Shown: piece after piece, positions 27,681-35,711 of the stretch | Position numbering within the stretch: position 1 is the first letter of the stretch | How the letters are laid out: every line of letters begins with the position of its first letter | DNA from: Pseudotabrizicola sp. | GTDB lineage: Bacteria; Pseudomonadota; Alphaproteobacteria; Rhodobacterales; Rhodobacteraceae | DNA length: 64,000 nt | Assembly (NCBI RefSeq): GCF_030656345.1 | Contig: NZ_JAUSNR010000012.1 | Span: forward strand, 78,101 to 142,100 | Reading direction: 5' to 3' | The notes under the pieces: generated by a model | Seen by the model: the letters and a program-made list of their open reading frames with translations, nothing else | Told to the model about the DNA's origin: nothing | The model's database searches: none | Made by a program: the position numbers and the translations under genes

Positions 27681-27741
27681 GGCCCTTCCCCTCTCACAGA
27701 TATTTAAAGTGAGAATATCGAAAGATCAGTTCATTTTCGTT

Positions 27742-27752
27742 CTCAAGTTGAG
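27742..27752. promoter_or_regulatory. Small dyad upstream of the Hint-domain gene
   Basis: CTCAA-G-TTGAG, a perfect 5-base inverted repeat about 60 bases upstream of the Hint gene start, inside an AT-rich promoter-like stretch. A possible operator; evidence is symmetry and position only. Confidence 0.3.
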
Positions 27753-28263
27753 TTTTATAAATTAAATTTTTCCAAGAAAACAGTCAGGGATTTTACGTCG
27801 CGTCACGACAAAGGCATGGATTCTCTGTTCCGGGTGCCCCCTGCGTCACCGGCTCTCCACCCCTCCGAGCCACATGCGCAGTATGCGCTCAGGGCTTCCA
27901 GGTCGGCGATCCAGTTGCGCCGATATGCATAGTGGCTGAGCGTCTTTTGCTTCGTATAAGGCCAGCAGACATCAGCCAGCGACACTTCGGCCGGACGATT
28001 TCTTTCTGCGGAGATGCCCGTTTTTTCACTATGAAGCGGCTCTTTTTATCACACTGGAACGGCACAAGCGCCGCAGCTTTTGCATCAATGACGTATCCAA
28101 TAATCTTGCATTATCGGTCACAACAGCCACCATGCTCGTCGATACGACAAAACGTCCCGCAGCTCAGCCATTTGACACTCTGGTGCTGAGCGGAGATGGC
28201 CGGATGAAAAATGCACGTTGGCAAAAAACGAGAAGCTTTGGCCCGTTGACCATCATCCTCTTA

Positions 28264-28281
28264 CATGTAACACGTAACATG
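28264..28281. promoter_or_regulatory. Candidate GntR operator
   Basis: CATGT-AACACGTA-ACATG, a 5-base dyad with 8-base spacer, 18 bases upstream of the GntR start. FadR/FCD-type regulators usually bind short AT-containing dyads and autoregulate, so this is the likely control site of the TRAP cluster that follows. Confidence 0.45.
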
Positions 28282-28299
28282 CAAATATGAGGTGCCGGG

Positions 28300-28983
28300 A
28301 TGGGCGATTCACTTCTTCTTCAACACCCGCAATCGCTGTCAGAAATGGTGGCAGAACGGCTTCGGGTTGCGATCATTGATGGCGAATTCGCGCTCGGCGA
28401 GGCGATTTCTGAAGACAAGCTGGCCACCGCCTTTGGCGTAAGCCGGTCGCCTGTCCGGGATGCCCTGAACGCGTTGCAGTTCACCGGGCTGGTCGAGGTG
28501 CGGTCGAAACGCGGCAGTTTCGTGTTCTTTCCAACCGAGGATGAGGTGCGCGAGCTGTGCGAGTACCGCTTCATTCTGGAAAATGAGGCCGCGATGATGG
28601 CAGTTCGGGCGGCCCCGGAAGAGCTTGCGATCCGGCTGGAAAGCGCGATCAGCGCGATGGCCGGCGCGGAAGAGGCGGATGACCGCCGCGCCTATGGCCA
28701 TGCCGACACGGCGTTTCATACCTGCTTTTTCGATCTGTGCGGCAATGAGCTGATCCGGGCCGCGCATCGGCTGGCCGAGGCCCGCATCGCGACACTGCGG
28801 ACAATGCTGACGGCACCTTTTGACGAGCGGCGCGCCTCGGGCCTGCAACAGCATCGCGATATGGCGGCGCAGTTGCTGGCCGGAAACCGCGACGGCTTTG
28901 CCGGAATGCTGAAGCTGCATGCCGATTGGTCGGGACGGTTGCCACAGGCGATCATGCGGCAGGGCAAGAGGGCAGGCCAATGA
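28300..28983 (+). CDS. GntR-family regulator with FCD domain
   Basis: 227 residues. Winged HTH at about 10-75 (SEDKLATAFGVSRSPVRDALNAL) and an FCD ligand domain from about 85, with metal/ligand residues in DTAFHTCFFDLCGNELI and a late QQHRDMAAQLL. It heads a plus-strand run of eight genes and is probably their local repressor, responding to a carboxylate. Its stop overlaps the next start. Confidence 0.92.
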   Translation: MGDSLLLQHPQSLSEMVAERLRVAIIDGEFALGEAISEDKLATAFGVSRSPVRDALNALQFTGLVEVRSKRGSFVFFPTEDEVRELCEYRFILENEAAMMAVRAAPEELAIRLESAISAMAGAEEADDRRAYGHADTAFHTCFFDLCGNELIRAAHRLAEARIATLRTMLTAPFDERRASGLQQHRDMAAQLLAGNRDGFAGMLKLHADWSGRLPQAIMRQGKRAGQ

Positions 28984-29849
28984 GCCCGATGGCACGGCAA
29001 CTGCGTGACAGGCTGGCACTGGCCGGGGCGGTGGCGGCCCCCGGTGCCGCAGATGCGCTGACGGCGCGGCTGGTGGCGCAGGCTGGGTTCCCCGCGGTCT
29101 ACATGACCGGGCTGGGGGCAACGGCCACACGTCTGGGCGCGCCGGATCTGGGGCTGCTGTCCCAGGTTGAAATGGCCGATCAGGCCCGCGCAATGGTACG
29201 CGCCTGCGCGGTTCCGGTGATTGCCGATGCCGATACCGGCTATGGCGGCCCGCTCAACCTGCGCCGTGTGGTCGAGGATTATGCCGCCGCCGGTGTCGCA
29301 GCCTTTCATATCGAGGATCAGCAGATCCCCAAACGCTGCGGGCAATTGTCCGGGGCCAAGCTGGTTCCGGTATCCGAGGCGGCCAGGCGTCTGCAGGCAG
29401 CGGTGGCAGCGCGCGATGCCAGCGGGTCGGGAATGCTGGTGATCGGCCGGACAGATGCACTGGGGGTCGAGGGGATGGAGGCCGCGCTGGACCGCGCGCG
29501 GGCGTATCAGGATGCCGGTGTCGATCTGGTGTTTGTTGACGGTATCAAGACCCGCGCGCAGCTAGAGGCGGTGGCACAGCATCTGCCGGGGCCAAAGGTG
29601 GTAAGCCTTGTCGATGGCACGGATGCCGCCCTGCTGAGGCTGGATCAGATCAGCGATATGGGATTTTCGATCTGCCTTTACGCCCTGACCACACTTCTGG
29701 CCGGGCTGACGGCACAGGCGGCAGCACTTGCCCATCTGTCGCAGACAGGTGCAGTGCGGGCTGATCCGGCAGGGTTTGACTACGCCCGGTTCTCTGCGCT
29801 GGTGGATCTGCCGGGGCATCAGGCGTTCTCACACGGATACGAAGAATGA
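28980..29849 (+). CDS. Isocitrate lyase/PEP mutase superfamily lyase
   Basis: 289 residues from the ATG at 28980 (overlap ATGA with GntR). A TIM-barrel enzyme with metal motif ADADTGYGG at 82-90 and catalytic loop PKRCG with Cys120. The loop continues QLSG, resembling 2,3-dimethylmalate lyase, methylisocitrate lyase and oxaloacetate decarboxylase subgroups. The Cys in the loop argues for a lyase and against a PEP mutase. The likely role is to cleave a branched or substituted malate-type acid; substrate not determinable. Confidence 0.85.
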   Translation: MSPMARQLRDRLALAGAVAAPGAADALTARLVAQAGFPAVYMTGLGATATRLGAPDLGLLSQVEMADQARAMVRACAVPVIADADTGYGGPLNLRRVVEDYAAAGVAAFHIEDQQIPKRCGQLSGAKLVPVSEAARRLQAAVAARDASGSGMLVIGRTDALGVEGMEAALDRARAYQDAGVDLVFVDGIKTRAQLEAVAQHLPGPKVVSLVDGTDAALLRLDQISDMGFSICLYALTTLLAGLTAQAAALAHLSQTGAVRADPAGFDYARFSALVDLPGHQAFSHGYEE

Positions 29850-30565
29850 ACGGCACCGTTGTTCTGATCACCGGTGCAGCCTCTGGCATCGGGCTGGCGG
29901 TTGCGCGGGTCTGCGTGACTCAGGGCGCGCAGGTGTGGATGTGGGACCGTGACCCGGAGGTGTTCGCCGCCGCTGCCACGCTTGGCGAGGCTGCGCGGGC
30001 CGTGGTGGTCGATATTGCCGATGAAGATGGCGTGGCGGCGGCGGAAGCGGCGCTGGTGCATTTGCCGCCGACCCATCTGGTCAACAACGCGGGCATGGTC
30101 GGCCGCGCGATGCGGTTTGACGCGATGGCCGCGCGCGATATCGAGCGTGTGCTTGCTGTAAACATCACTGGCACCTTGCTGGTCACCGCCGCCTTTCTGC
30201 GCGCCAAGGCCACGCATCCGGCGGCGGGTATTGTCAACATGGCGTCGATCGCCGGGCTGAATGGCGGAGCGCCGGGGCTGGCGGTTTACGGGGCAACCAA
30301 GGGCGCGATCATTGCGCTGACCTCGGCCATGGCGCGCGATCTGGCCCCAGCGCTGCGCGTGAACGCTCTGGCCCCCGGCATCATTGATACCGGCATGCAG
30401 GATGAAATCTTTGCCGACCGCAATGCCTTGCAGGCGCAATCAACCGCGATCCCGCTGGCGCGCATCGGCACGGCGGAGGAGGTGGCGGAGGCCGCGATGT
30501 GGCTGCTGTTCGGCGCGCCATATGTGAGCGGAGAGACCATCCGCGTCGGGGGGGGACGGAAATGA
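29846..30565 (+). CDS. Short-chain dehydrogenase/reductase
   Basis: 239 residues, classical SDR. Cofactor motif TGAASGIG at 10-17, NNAG, and catalytic YGATK with Tyr near 148 and an upstream Ser in NMASIAG. Oxidises or reduces a hydroxy/keto group of the acid handled by the cluster. Overlaps the lyase upstream and the TRAP small permease downstream by four bases each. Confidence 0.9.
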   Translation: MNGTVVLITGAASGIGLAVARVCVTQGAQVWMWDRDPEVFAAAATLGEAARAVVVDIADEDGVAAAEAALVHLPPTHLVNNAGMVGRAMRFDAMAARDIERVLAVNITGTLLVTAAFLRAKATHPAAGIVNMASIAGLNGGAPGLAVYGATKGAIIALTSAMARDLAPALRVNALAPGIIDTGMQDEIFADRNALQAQSTAIPLARIGTAEEVAEAAMWLLFGAPYVSGETIRVGGGRK

Positions 30566-31065
30566 AAACGGTTGTTGATGCACTCTTTGCGGTGATCGAC
30601 GCGCTGCTTGTGCTGCTGCTTGTGGCCATGACGGCGATGGTCTTTGGCAATGTGGTGCTGCGCTACGGCTTTGGCTCGGGCATCGACCTTTCGGAAGAAA
30701 TGTCGCGCTTTGCCTTTGTCTGGCTGATCTTTCTCGGCTCGATCTCGGCGATGCGGCGCAATCTGCACATGGGGTTTGATGTTGTGGTCATCCTTGCGAG
30801 GCCAAGGGCGCGGCGGGTGATGCTGACGATTGCGAACGGGCTGATCCTGTTCTGCTGTGTGCTGATCCTGACCGGCACAGTGCAGCAATGGCAGATCAAC
30901 GCGACCAACCGCGCGCCAGTCACCAACCTGCCGATGAGCTGGCTGTTCGGCATCGCCGTTCCCGCCTGCCTTGGCATCGGTGCGATGGCGGCCTGGCGCA
31001 TGTTTGCCTATGCGACCGGGCGGCTGACCCATGCGCCGGGCCAGTCCGGAGATCTGCACCAATGA
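30562..31065 (+). CDS. TRAP transporter small permease (DctQ), cluster 1
   Basis: 167 residues from the ATG at 30562, overlapping the SDR stop (ATGA). Four membrane segments are predicted, with the DctQ motif DLSEEMSRFAFVWLIFLGS near residue 45. It bridges the SBP and the large permease. An upstream in-frame start inside the SDR gene is rejected. Confidence 0.9.
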   Translation: MKTVVDALFAVIDALLVLLLVAMTAMVFGNVVLRYGFGSGIDLSEEMSRFAFVWLIFLGSISAMRRNLHMGFDVVVILARPRARRVMLTIANGLILFCCVLILTGTVQQWQINATNRAPVTNLPMSWLFGIAVPACLGIGAMAAWRMFAYATGRLTHAPGQSGDLHQ

Positions 31066-32339
31066 CGCTGGTTATCTTTCTGGGGGTGCTGGCCACTGCG
31101 CTGGTCACCGGGGTGCCGGTTGCCTTTGCGCTGATCCTGTGCGCGGTGGCAATGGGACTGACGCTGGACATGTTCGACGCGCAGATCATCGCACAGCGGC
31201 TGATCGTGGGGGCGAACAGCTTTTCGTTGCTGGCGATCCCGTTCTTTCTGCTGGCAGGGGAATTGATGAATGCGGGCGGCATGTCGCGGCGGATCGTGGC
31301 CTTTGCCGTCTCGCTGGTCGGGCATCTGCGGGGCGGGCTTGGGGTGGTGGCAATCTTTGCCGCGATCATCCTTGCCTCGCTGTCGGGTTCGGCTGCGGCG
31401 GATACGGCCGCGCTGATCACCATGCTGTTGCCGATGATGCGGGCTGCCGGGCATGACGAGGCGCGGTCGGTCGGGCTTATGGCCTCGGGCGGGATCATCG
31501 CGCCGATCATTCCGCCCTCGATTGCCTATATCATCTTTGGCGTGGCCACCAACCTGTCGATCTCGCAGCTGTTCATGGCGGGGATCGTGCCGGGCATCCT
31601 GATGGGTGTGGGGGCGCTGACGGCATGGATGATCGTGTCACGCTTTGACGATGTTCCCGCGCTGCCACGCGCAAGCTGGCGCGCGCGGGCGAAGGCCACA
31701 AAAGAGGCGATCTGGGCGCTGGGTCTGCCGGTCATCATTCTGGGGGGCATCCGTTTCGGTGTGGTGACGCCGACCGAAGCCGCGGTGGTCGCCGTTGTCT
31801 ACGCGCTGTTCGTCGGTCTGTTCGTCTACCGCGAGCTGAAACTGGCGCAGTTGTTCGAGTTGTTCCGCTCTGCCGCCACCACGACAGCGGTGGTGATGCT
31901 GCTGGCGGCTGCGGCACTGGCAACCGCGTGGTTCATCTCTGTCGCCGATCTTTCGGGGATCATTCTGGAAATTGTCGATCCGCTGATCGACAGCCCCAAG
32001 CTGCTGCTTTTAACCATCATGCTTCTGGTGCTGATGGTGGGGATGGCGCTGGATATGGGGCCGACCATCCTGATCCTTGCGCCGGTGCTGCTGCCGGTGG
32101 TCAAGGCCGCAGGAATCGACCCGATCTATTTCGGCGTGCTCTTCGTCATCAACTGCGCCATCGGGCTGGTCACACCGCCGGTGGGGATCGTGCTGTCGGT
32201 TGCTTCGGGCGTGTCCGGTGTGCCGATGCACCGCGTGGCAATGGGCGCGCTGCCGTTTCTGATCGCGCAGGTCACCGTGCTTTTGCTGCTGGTGATGGTG
32301 CCCGAAATCGTGCTGTGGCCAATGGAGTGGCTGCGGTGA
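31062..32339 (+). CDS. TRAP transporter large permease (DctM), cluster 1
   Basis: 425 residues from the ATG at 31062 (ATGA overlap with DctQ). About 11-12 membrane segments; motifs FFLLAGELMNAGGMSRRIV, SLSGSAAADTAAL and GIIAPIIPPS are those of Na+-driven TRAP permeases. Forms the ion-coupled channel with DctQ. Confidence 0.93.
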   Translation: MTLVIFLGVLATALVTGVPVAFALILCAVAMGLTLDMFDAQIIAQRLIVGANSFSLLAIPFFLLAGELMNAGGMSRRIVAFAVSLVGHLRGGLGVVAIFAAIILASLSGSAAADTAALITMLLPMMRAAGHDEARSVGLMASGGIIAPIIPPSIAYIIFGVATNLSISQLFMAGIVPGILMGVGALTAWMIVSRFDDVPALPRASWRARAKATKEAIWALGLPVIILGGIRFGVVTPTEAAVVAVVYALFVGLFVYRELKLAQLFELFRSAATTTAVVMLLAAAALATAWFISVADLSGIILEIVDPLIDSPKLLLLTIMLLVLMVGMALDMGPTILILAPVLLPVVKAAGIDPIYFGVLFVINCAIGLVTPPVGIVLSVASGVSGVPMHRVAMGALPFLIAQVTVLLLLVMVPEIVLWPMEWLR

Positions 32340-32376
32340 GTTCACCTGTTTCAACATTCCGTGGGAGGAAACACAT

Positions 32377-33390
32377 ATGAAACATTCTGCAATCGCTGCC
32401 CTGCTGGGCACTGCCGTTCTGGCGACCGCCCTTGCCGGTCCGGTCAGTGCCGAGATCCGCGCGCATACCCTCAAGGTGTCGAATGGGGCGGCAGAGGATC
32501 ATCCGGTTTCGGCGGGGGTCAAGGGCATGTCGGCCTGTCTTGAGGAAAAGTCGGGCGGCAAGATGAAGCTGCGCGGGTTCTACAACGGCGAGCTTGGCAA
32601 TGATGCCGAAGCCACGCAATCGGTGCGGTCGGGCTCGATCGAGATGGTTGTGACCGGGGCCGCCGCCATCGGCGGGATCGAACCGGCGATGAACACGTTC
32701 GAGCTGCCGTTCCTGTTCGCCTCGAACGAGGAAGTCGATGCGATCATGACCGGGCCTTACTTTGACCATGTCGCGGCAAAGATGCCCGAGCATGGTCTTG
32801 TGATGCTGTCGATCTGGGAAAACGGCTTTCGCAACGCAACCAATTCCAAACTGCCGATCACCAGGGTCGAGGATTTCAGCGGGCTGAATTTCCGCGTGAT
32901 GCAGAACCCGATTTTCCTCGATACCTTCCGCCGTCTGGGGGCCAATCCTGTGCCGATGGCGTTCTCGGAAGTGTTCACCGCGCTGGAAACCAAAGCAGTG
33001 GACGGTCAGGAAAACCCATTGCCGCTTATTCTGGCGAGCCGGTTCCATGAGGTGCAGAAGTATCTGACCCTGACCCGCCACGCCTATTCCCCGACACCTG
33101 TTCTGATCAACAAGGCAAAGTGGGACAGTCTGAACGGCGAAGAACAGGCGCTGATGACCGAATGCGCCGGCATCGGACGTGAACAGCAGATTGCCCGGTC
33201 ACGGGCAGCGGTGGATGAGGCAACCGAAGAGCTGAAAGCCGGTGGCATGGAAGTCTCGGAGCTTTCGGCCGAGGAACTGGACAAGCTGCGTGAGCTTGTC
33301 GCGCCGGTATATGAAACCGCGCTGCCTTCGGTGGGCGAAGAAAACTTTGACCTGATGATGGCCGAACTGAACAAGCTGCGCGGCAACTGA
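32377..33390 (+). CDS. TRAP transporter substrate-binding protein (DctP), cluster 1
   Basis: 337 residues with a Sec signal peptide ending about LAGPVSA. Landmarks of DctP are ELPFLFASNEEVDAI, LNFRVMQNPIF with the carboxylate-binding Arg, and AVDGQENPL. It captures a carboxylate in the periplasm. GGGAGGAA precedes the ATG. A stem-loop lies behind the stop. Confidence 0.93.
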   Translation: MKHSAIAALLGTAVLATALAGPVSAEIRAHTLKVSNGAAEDHPVSAGVKGMSACLEEKSGGKMKLRGFYNGELGNDAEATQSVRSGSIEMVVTGAAAIGGIEPAMNTFELPFLFASNEEVDAIMTGPYFDHVAAKMPEHGLVMLSIWENGFRNATNSKLPITRVEDFSGLNFRVMQNPIFLDTFRRLGANPVPMAFSEVFTALETKAVDGQENPLPLILASRFHEVQKYLTLTRHAYSPTPVLINKAKWDSLNGEEQALMTECAGIGREQQIARSRAAVDEATEELKAGGMEVSELSAEELDKLRELVAPVYETALPSVGEENFDLMMAELNKLRGN

Positions 33391-33402
33391 CCGCGCGGCT
33401 TT

Positions 33403-33437
33403 GACCGGCGCAGTGCCACTCCCGTGCTGCGCCGGTC
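33403..33437 (+). other. Intercistronic stem-loop after TRAP binding-protein gene
   Basis: Perfect 11-base inverted repeat GACCGGCGCAG / CTGCGCCGGTC with a 13-base loop and no T-run, between dctP and the FAD-dehydrogenase gene. Like the element at 9945-9974 it follows a binding-protein gene and probably stabilises its mRNA or limits read-through. Confidence 0.7.
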
Positions 33438-33457
33438 CCCTGATGCAAGGATATACG

Positions 33458-34873
33458 ATGCCTCGACCCCCTGATCCTGCCGGCTGCCTGTCGGCGCTGT
33501 CTGCTGTGTTTGACAAAGCCACCTTGCTGGCTGGCGCGGATGTGCCTGCGCGCAACCTGCATGACACCAGCTATCTGCCACAGGTACGCCCGCTGGCGGT
33601 GCTGCGCCCCGCGACGCCGGAAGGCGTGGCGCAGGCGCTGCGGATCTGCGGCGCGCACGGCGTGGCGGTGGTACCGCAGGGCGGATTGACCGGGCTGGCT
33701 GGCGGCGGGCATCCGATTGCAGGGGCGGTGATGATCTCGCTGGAGCGGCTGTCGGGGATCGAAGAGATTGATGACGCCGCCTGCACCATGACCGTGCGGG
33801 CCGGAACCCCGCTGGAGGTGATTCAGCGCGCGGCAGATGCGGCAGGGTTTTTCTATCCGCTCGATCTGGGCGCGCGGGGGTCGTGCCAGATCGGCGGGAA
33901 CCTGGGAACCAATGCAGGCGGCAACCGGGTGATCCGCTATGGCATGGCGCGGGAGTCGGTGCTGGGGCTGGAATATGCACTGCCCGATGGCACACTGGTC
34001 ACCAGTCTGAACAAGATGATCAAGAACAACGCGGGCTATGATCTGAAACAGCTGTTCATCGGGTCCGAGGGCACGCTGGGCATCATCACCCGCGCGGTTC
34101 TGCGTCTGCAGCCCAAGCCGGGCTGTGTCAATGCCGCGCTGTGCGGGCTGGGCAGCTATGCCGATGTGGTCGCCCTGCTGGGGGCCGCGCGCAAAGGGCT
34201 TGGCCCGATGCTTTCGGCGTTCGAAGTGATGTGGCCCGACTACTGGCACGAGGCGACGCAGACAGTCGGCGTGCGCTCGCCCCTGTCCGGCCAGCACGCA
34301 TTTTATGTGCTGATCGAGGCACAGGGCCTGTCAGAAGCGGTTGATGGCCCCCGCTTTCAGACCTGGATCGAGGGCCAGTTTGAGGCAGGGCGGGTCGAGG
34401 ATGCCGCAATCTCGCAGTCCCTGGGCGATATCGCCGCATTCTGGGCGACACGCGATGCCTGTTCCGAATTCGGCAGCCTGCTGGGGCCACATGTGGCGTT
34501 TGACATCGGCCTGCCGGTCGCGCGGATGGATGATTTTGTGCGCGCCTGCCGTGACGCGCTGAACGCGGGCATCCCCGATGCGTTGTCAGTCTATTACGGA
34601 CATATCGGTGACAGCAATCTGCATCTGATCGCCCTGTCGCGTGCGACGACCGTGCAACCGATGGCGGAAATCGCCGGAATTGTCTATGCTACCGTGCGCG
34701 ACTTTGGTGGCAGCGTTTCGGCTGAACATGGGATCGGCCTGCTGAAAAAACCCTATCTGAGCTACAGCCGCACCCCCGAGGAACTGGCCCTGATGCGTCG
34801 GATCAAGGCGGCGCTGGACCCGCTGAACATCCTGAACCCCGGCAAGATATTCGACATGGAGACACCGGCATGA
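33458..34873 (+). CDS. FAD-linked 2-hydroxyacid dehydrogenase (GlcD/D-lactate dehydrogenase type)
   Basis: 471 residues from the ATG at 33458 (CAAGGA upstream). FAD_binding_4 domain in the first ~215 residues with VVPQGGLTGLAGGGHP and CQIGGNLGTNAGGNRVI; FAD-oxidase C-terminal domain with YGHIGDSNLHLIAL and SAEHGIGLLKKPYL, which carry the metal and active-site His residues. It would oxidise a D-2-hydroxy acid to a 2-oxo acid, which the aldolase encoded next could then cleave. Overlaps that aldolase gene by four bases. Confidence 0.88.
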   Translation: MPRPPDPAGCLSALSAVFDKATLLAGADVPARNLHDTSYLPQVRPLAVLRPATPEGVAQALRICGAHGVAVVPQGGLTGLAGGGHPIAGAVMISLERLSGIEEIDDAACTMTVRAGTPLEVIQRAADAAGFFYPLDLGARGSCQIGGNLGTNAGGNRVIRYGMARESVLGLEYALPDGTLVTSLNKMIKNNAGYDLKQLFIGSEGTLGIITRAVLRLQPKPGCVNAALCGLGSYADVVALLGAARKGLGPMLSAFEVMWPDYWHEATQTVGVRSPLSGQHAFYVLIEAQGLSEAVDGPRFQTWIEGQFEAGRVEDAAISQSLGDIAAFWATRDACSEFGSLLGPHVAFDIGLPVARMDDFVRACRDALNAGIPDALSVYYGHIGDSNLHLIALSRATTVQPMAEIAGIVYATVRDFGGSVSAEHGIGLLKKPYLSYSRTPEELALMRRIKAALDPLNILNPGKIFDMETPA

Positions 34874-35655
34874 ACCGTCTGAAACAGCGTCTTGCAGCGG
34901 GGGAGCGGGTGGCCGCCGCCTGGATCGAACTGGGCAATGCCGATATTGCCGAGATCATGGTGGCGCATGGCTGGACCACGCTGCTGATCGACGGCGAGCA
35001 CGGCGTGGGCGGTCTGGAAGATTGGGTTGCCGTCGCGCGCGCGGCAGAGGCCGCCGGTGCCGATGTCGTCCTGCGCGTACCCGACGGGTCGGACGTAACG
35101 TTGAAGAAGGTGCTGGACCGTGGCTTTCGATCGCTTGTGGTGCCGATGGTCAACACTGCGGAACAGGCGCGGGCCATTGTGGCCGCATGCCACTATCCGA
35201 CCCGGGGGCAGCGCGGCTATGCGGCCCCCATCGTGCGCGCCTCAGGCTGGGGCGCACGCCCCGATTACGCCCGGAGCGAGGCATCGGAGGAGGTGCTGCT
35301 GATGCTGCAATGTGAACATGTTGAAGCGGTCGGCAATCTGGCGGAAATTCTGGCAGTGGACGGGGTCGACATGATTTTCATCGGCCCGAATGATCTTGCG
35401 GGATCTGTTGGCCGGCTGGAGCAGATGCTGGAGCCTGAACCGCAGGCTTTGCTGGCAAAGATTGAAAGCACAGCGCAGCAGGCCGGCACGCCCTTGGCCA
35501 CCATTTGCGGTGCCGGGCGAAGCTGGGATGACCTTTGGCGGCTGGACTATCGCTTTGTTGTCGGGCCGAACGACATTTCCTTGCTGATCGCGGGCGCACG
35601 CGCCGCAGCGGCTGAACGCGACAAGGAAACCGCAACGCCGGGGCGAAGCTACTGA
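34870..35655 (+). CDS. HpcH/HpaI class II pyruvate-type aldolase
   Basis: 261 residues. LLIDGEHG (Asp41, Glu43, His44), VLRVPDGSD, MLQCEHVEAVGNL with the metal Glu, and IFIGPNDLAGS with the metal Asp: the pattern of class II 2-keto-3-deoxy-acid/4-hydroxy-2-oxoheptanedioate aldolases. Reversible cleavage of a 4-hydroxy-2-oxo acid to pyruvate and an aldehyde is expected. Last gene of the cluster; its product may follow the 2-hydroxyacid dehydrogenase step. Confidence 0.88.
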   Translation: MNRLKQRLAAGERVAAAWIELGNADIAEIMVAHGWTTLLIDGEHGVGGLEDWVAVARAAEAAGADVVLRVPDGSDVTLKKVLDRGFRSLVVPMVNTAEQARAIVAACHYPTRGQRGYAAPIVRASGWGARPDYARSEASEEVLLMLQCEHVEAVGNLAEILAVDGVDMIFIGPNDLAGSVGRLEQMLEPEPQALLAKIESTAQQAGTPLATICGAGRSWDDLWRLDYRFVVGPNDISLLIAGARAAAAERDKETATPGRSY

Positions 35656-35711
35656 ATGTCCGCAAAACCGGGCACCCAGCGGCGGGATCAGCCTGACCTG
35701 ACGGGCACAGC

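Larger units (their letters stand above)
27681..28299. other. AT-rich intergenic region, no gene recognised
   Basis: 619 bases. The first 100 upstream of the Hint gene are markedly AT-rich and likely carry its promoter. Small open frames of 60-85 codons (27803-27985 minus, 27932-28189 plus) have no recognisable motif; the minus-strand one could be a degenerate remnant. The right end holds the GntR gene promoter and an inverted repeat. Confidence 0.4.

Noticed and set aside
28980..29849. PEP mutase / phosphonopyruvate link to the TPP decarboxylases
   Set aside because: The active-site loop carries PKRCG typical of lyases rather than the PEP mutase loop, and the gene belongs to a different, TRAP-linked cluster.
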